Source: Megachile rotundata (taxonomy: Eukaryota > Arthropoda > Insecta > Hymenoptera > Megachilidae). From it: a DNA stretch of 64,000 nt. This document shows positions 59,801 through 64,000 of the stretch, one piece after another (position 1 is the first letter of the stretch; every line of letters begins with the position of its first letter). The DNA lies in assembly GCF_050947335.1 (NCBI RefSeq), contig NC_134997.1, positions 5,022,001-5,086,000 on the forward strand. The letters are read 5' to 3'. The notes beneath the pieces were generated by a model. It did no database searches. It had not been told where the DNA came from and was given only the letters and a program-made list of their open reading frames with translations. A program made the position numbers and the translations under genes.

Positions 59801-61923
59801 TTTATAAATTCTGGGACCTTTGAACAATTGTTCATTTTAACTAATAATATTGTAAATTCATTTTAAAAATACCTAGCTGAAATTTTTGTTATGAGCTCCA
59901 TTGCTATACAATGCGTTCAAAAATCGTACAAGCTACATGGTAATTATATATGCAAAAATTAAGGTAAAAGAAATAACATTCTCTAATATGTGGCTTTTTC
60001 AGAAGAATTTAAAAATTCTGCAATATATTTGTAAGAAAATTTATTTGCAACCAGAAAAATTATAATTGTGTAATTATTTGTTTAAAAATGAATTTGAATA
60101 ATTTGCTCAATAATTAATAGATATAGTTCTATAAATTTTAACATTAATATTGTTGAAGTACATTATCAATTAAGATTTTATTGATAAATTAACGTATAGC
60201 ATAATGAATCTAATTGAAAATATGATAAACACGAATTAACAATAAGGATTTTATGTTCATTAATTTATAACATCCTCTCTCCATTTGTTAAACTAAGTAA
60301 ATGTAGTATCAGTTTTACTGTCGTAAATTTTCCTACAAATATACTGAAAACTTTTCAAATTCACTTTTCTCAGAAAACAAGTCCAGTATAAAAAAATGTT
60401 ACTCTTCTTCGCGTAGATTATCTATTCTATTACGAATTTTAAAACGGGGTTTATTAAGACATAAATACGTCCCTGCACATGTCTGTTTAAGGTGCACCAA
60501 ACGTTTAAACATAGACGAATACGTCATAAGATATGATAATGAGTTCGTATAAAACGACGTAACATAGCATAGAAAGTGATAAATATGATAAATGTGGAGG
60601 TCTAGGTCAGCATTTTTTGACCAAAATTAGCAGCAACTCTGAGTCGGGATCCCCAGAAACTTTCTTTACACTGAAAATAGGGTCAGCACTTTTTTACGAA
60701 GAATTCAATATGGAAATAAAGAGTGGCTGTAAAAAGCCACTGATCAATATTTATATATATGTTTATAGTAGTTAAAAGAGAAGTTCAGATATTTATATAT
60801 TTGACGAACAATTTATACATGTAAAGATTTATATATTTCATTTAAATTAGTTTTATATTATAGTTAAGAATTTTTAATTATGTGGTCCTGCGTTGCTCCC
60901 TATCTAGTTACCTCACTGCATGATTAATTCAACAAGTATGTATCATCAATTAACACTTGCTTCTCAAAATACATATCCGTTGCTTCCATAAGTAAATTCA
61001 CAAGGAACGAAGTTTAAACTTTTACCAATATAATTGACGTATCACATTATATGAGAAATATTTACTGTAAATAATAGACACGTTTACATTTAGCTATGTT
61101 ACATCTCTGTTCTCGTAATAACCAGAGGTAAAATTTGCGCTGCTGTTACAAGAGGAAATAGTTTACAAAAGGCATGTGCACAAATGTCCTCGGAAGCGGA
61201 GGTGAACTCTGAAGGTCAAATGTATATTGTCATTAATTGATATTCATTGTCAGTATACGACAAAGAAATGCAATGTTGAATCACTCTAGTGATCGGACAA
61301 AACCACTTTCGAAAAATAATCACCTGATTCATTCAATTTCCATAATCCATTTCCGACTATTTTGTTTCAAAGAATCGTTTGGCATTGCATTGTTTAGAGA
61401 TAGTAGCCCGTATAGTGATAACGCAGTAACATATGCAAAATATCGTAGGTTCCATGAGGTCACGTGTTTCAATGAAACGATAATATAGAATACAGATAAT
61501 GGTTATCTTTACCGGAAAAAGATTAATTACAAACAATACTGAAAGTGGCGTCAGCGGTTATTTTTTATCAATAGCTTGAGTTTCCTTCCTTTTTAATAAG
61601 TTAAATGAGACGTGTAACGACACAGACCGATAAAACTGACAGTGAACAAATATTTCCGAAAGTAAACGTAATGTGCAAACAGTCAATCATAACTCTGTTC
61701 AAAGACTCTCCGGTTTGGAAAAACGATTATCGTGATTTAATTGTCGAGATTATTTACTTTAGCGAGTTTATGAAAGTACAAAAATTCCCGAAATTGAAGC
61801 AATACATTTCATAACTGTATTGTAGCAAATAATCATAATATACATATTACACATATTATACATACTATATTATAAAATTAACAATTATGTCATACACTAA
61901 CAATGTTACTGTTATTGTTTTAG
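59801..61923. other. Rest of presumed serpin intron 1, no gene recognised
   Basis: AT-rich DNA with mixed composition. A small hairpin AGTGGCTGTAAAAAGCCACT lies near 60722. Plus frames at 61237-61488 and 61605-61814 have no recognisable domain. Confidence 0.45.
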
Positions 61924-61925
61924 AA

Positions 61926-64000
61926 ATGATAGCTGCACTAACGTTGCTGAGCTTGGTGGCTTGCAGTTATGGCCGATGGATAACTCCTGATAATGTCAAC
62001 CTAACAAGAAGATCGACACCTCCTCCGAATCCTATTGCAAGGAATAGTCCTACAGATAGAATCAACGATGTAGATAGAATATATTATCCTTCAGAGAGCA
62101 CCATTGCGTTTGAAAAGGATATACCTACTGTCTTTCCATATAGTTCTGAAGGACAATATCCTAGACAACACGGTTTCACCTTTGGAGCAGCAACAGCACT
62201 ACCAGCAGCTGCACCACCATCAGCTGCACCACCTCCACCAACTCCAGTACTCCGTGAATACTCGCCACAACAATGGAAGGATCATGTGAGTACCAAAATG
62301 TTGGAATATCCAGTGAAAGTTGGTCAATAATTGCTTCGTTCATTAACACGTTGACCACGGTAGAATTTATCTATGACACTACAAATTTGATACAACCGAA
62401 TACTCAAAAATAATATTTAAATATTAGTCAAAAGAAATATTTAATTTGTAATAAATAATATTAGGAACTATATTACAGATTTTTACATAAAATGGCAAAT
62501 ATAATTCGCAATAATATTCTTCCTTTTAAAGTTTAAAGTTTACAGACTCATTAATGACAGCATCTAGCAGAAAAAAGATTATTTTATCACGTATGTTGCA
62601 ACGTTCAGTTCATACACTGTTTAGAAATAAAAGTTTGAGTCCAATAAAACATTTGACCTTTCCTTGTATTGTGCAATAATCAAGAAATGAAAGAAGTTCA
62701 TTTTAAAGTAACAATTCAACGATTATGTACTTTCTTGCACAATAATGACTAACTTCGTTTGGTGATTATCTAGGATAGAGGGTCCCTTATCGATTTTCAT
62801 CATGCAGTAATTTTCTTCTATAATAATTACTGCTGTATAGCATAAGTATAGTACAAAAAATGTTTTTATCTATACCTACAAAGCTAAGATTGAGCAATGA
62901 TTACCTATGTAGGAAAAGGTTATTTAAAGTGTTGCCAATATATTTTAGTATTATTACAATCGGTGAGGAATCTTCTGTTTCAAATAATTACCGTCACTAT
63001 TTTATTCAATAAGCAAATTACTTTCGCTTTCTCAGCCTAGTGAGAACTAGTGTTATGAAGACTTCTTTGAAAGAAAAATTAGAATGTTTTGAATAATTTC
63101 AGGTGAACAATATCATCGTGAATGGGCTAGTCAAGTTTACCCTGGATATGGAAACTAATATCTACAAAACTCAAAGTGTGACCATAACCGGCCAACAAGA
63201 CAATATTATTTTTTCGCCGATCAGTCTGGCAGTGACAATGGCGATAGTCCTCGCAGGTTCTGCTGGCAGAACCTTCGACGAAGTGTCCAAGGTACTTGGA
63301 CTGGAATCTGGAGTCGACATTTCGCAGAAGTCTGAAATTGTTCATCTGATGTTTGGCCAATTGTTGAACCAACTTCTCACTAGGATAGAAGGAAGTCCTG
63401 GGCCTCGCATAGATTTCGCCACCGCCTCGTACGTGCAGGTAAAATCTCCCTTTAGCATACATATAAATTAACATAGTTTCACATAAAACGGACAAATAAT
63501 AAATCGTATTTTAATGATGTTATCATTAGGATGGCTATCCTATACGACGACAGTTCGAACTGCTTAGCGAGGCTATTTACAAGAACGCAGTAATAAATGT
63601 AGACTTTGCTAGAAACGGAAGAGCTGCCCAAATTGCGATAAATCAGTGGGTAAATGCGAAAACGCGGGGAAAAATCTCTACAATTCTGAATGACGTACCT
63701 GGACCCGAAACCAGTGTTATCCTTCTGTCAGCGCTTTATTTCAGTGGAGAATGGAACCAACATTTCTTGGAGAGGTCCACCAGAAGGTTCGTTCTTTATC
63801 CTTGAAGAAAAAAATGTATTTCTTAAAAAAGAAACAAATAATATCGCCAAAGTATTCGTAGGTATTTCACTTACACTTTTTGTCTATTTAGGAAACAGTT
63901 CTTCATCGAACCCGATAAACCGGTCGACGTCGACTTAATGTTGAATGGCGGAGATTTTCCTTTCTATGAAGATAAACAGTTGGGTGTGAAGATTCTGGCT
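61926..64000 (+). CDS. Secreted serpin (Spn28Dc-like), N-terminal two thirds; 3' end outside window
   Basis: Serine protease inhibitor fold. Coding exons 61926-62285, 63103-63438, 63530-63786 and 63892 to the edge, all GT-AG with agreeing phases. The start is the ATG three bases after the acceptor TTGTTTTAG, giving MIAALTLLSLVACSYG, a clear signal peptide. Exon 1 then encodes a Pro/Ala/Ser-rich extension (residues about 85-110). The serpin core begins in exon 2: NIIFSPISLAVTMAIVLAGS (helix B region), then GYPIRRQFELL, NQWVNAKTRGKI and ALYFSGEWNQHF, all classical serpin blocks. The long N-terminal extension resembles insect serpin 28Dc, a regulator of melanisation, but that assignment is tentative. 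The reactive-centre loop lies beyond the window, so target protease and inhibitory state cannot be judged. Confidence 0.92.

Noticed and set aside
61887..61925. In-frame Met at 61887 for the serpin
   Set aside because: A strong acceptor TTGTTTTAG ends at 61923, and the ATG at 61926 begins an ideal signal peptide.

Overview
This is nuclear DNA from an insect, most likely a hymenopteran (bee, wasp or ant type). The inference rests on very AT-rich DNA, short GT-AG introns, insect-type orthologues, a short run of the arthropod telomere unit TTAGG, and many small inverted-repeat transposons. The species cannot be named from the sequence. The ORF-only view is misleading because every gene is split, so I rebuilt exon structures by hand from splice sites and codon phase.

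Layout. 1-11.3 kb: minus-strand kinesin-2-like motor gene (three coding exons visible; it continues off the left edge). Its 9.2-kb first intron is almost entirely miniature transposons and simple arrays. 11.5-14.3 kb: repeats. 14.9-15.9 kb: plus-strand COA7 (mitochondrial complex IV assembly, Sel1 repeats). 17.3-18.7 kb: broken minus-strand Ty3/gypsy remnant with one LTR. 18.9-20.3 kb: two abutting inverted-repeat elements and a dispersed repeat. 20.45-22.3 kb: plus-strand NUDCD1, converging on minus-strand CMTR1 (mRNA cap-1 2'-O-methyltransferase, 22.6-25.8 kb). 25.9-37.4 kb: 11.5 kb with no recognisable gene. 37.4-42.4 kb: minus-strand DDX5/DDX17 (p68, Rm62) DEAD-box helicase with a CCAAT-box promoter. 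42.5-55.4 kb: gene-free satellite and transposon territory, including an hAT-type element and an inverted relative carrying a nested MITE. 55.5-64 kb: a probable 5' UTR exon, a 6-kb intron, then a plus-strand secreted serpin that runs off the right edge.

The genes are unrelated housekeeping or signalling genes and form no pathway cluster. CMTR1 and the p68 helicase both act on mRNA, but nothing in the sequence links them.

The most unusual property is pervasive: about fifteen blocks of degenerate arrays built on AAATTT spaced every 8-15 bp, each strongly strand-asymmetric (G-rich spacers on one strand, C-rich on the other), with polarity switching from block to block. These create the long false ORFs of the region. 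I saw no CRISPR array, tRNA, rRNA or bacterial-type system.
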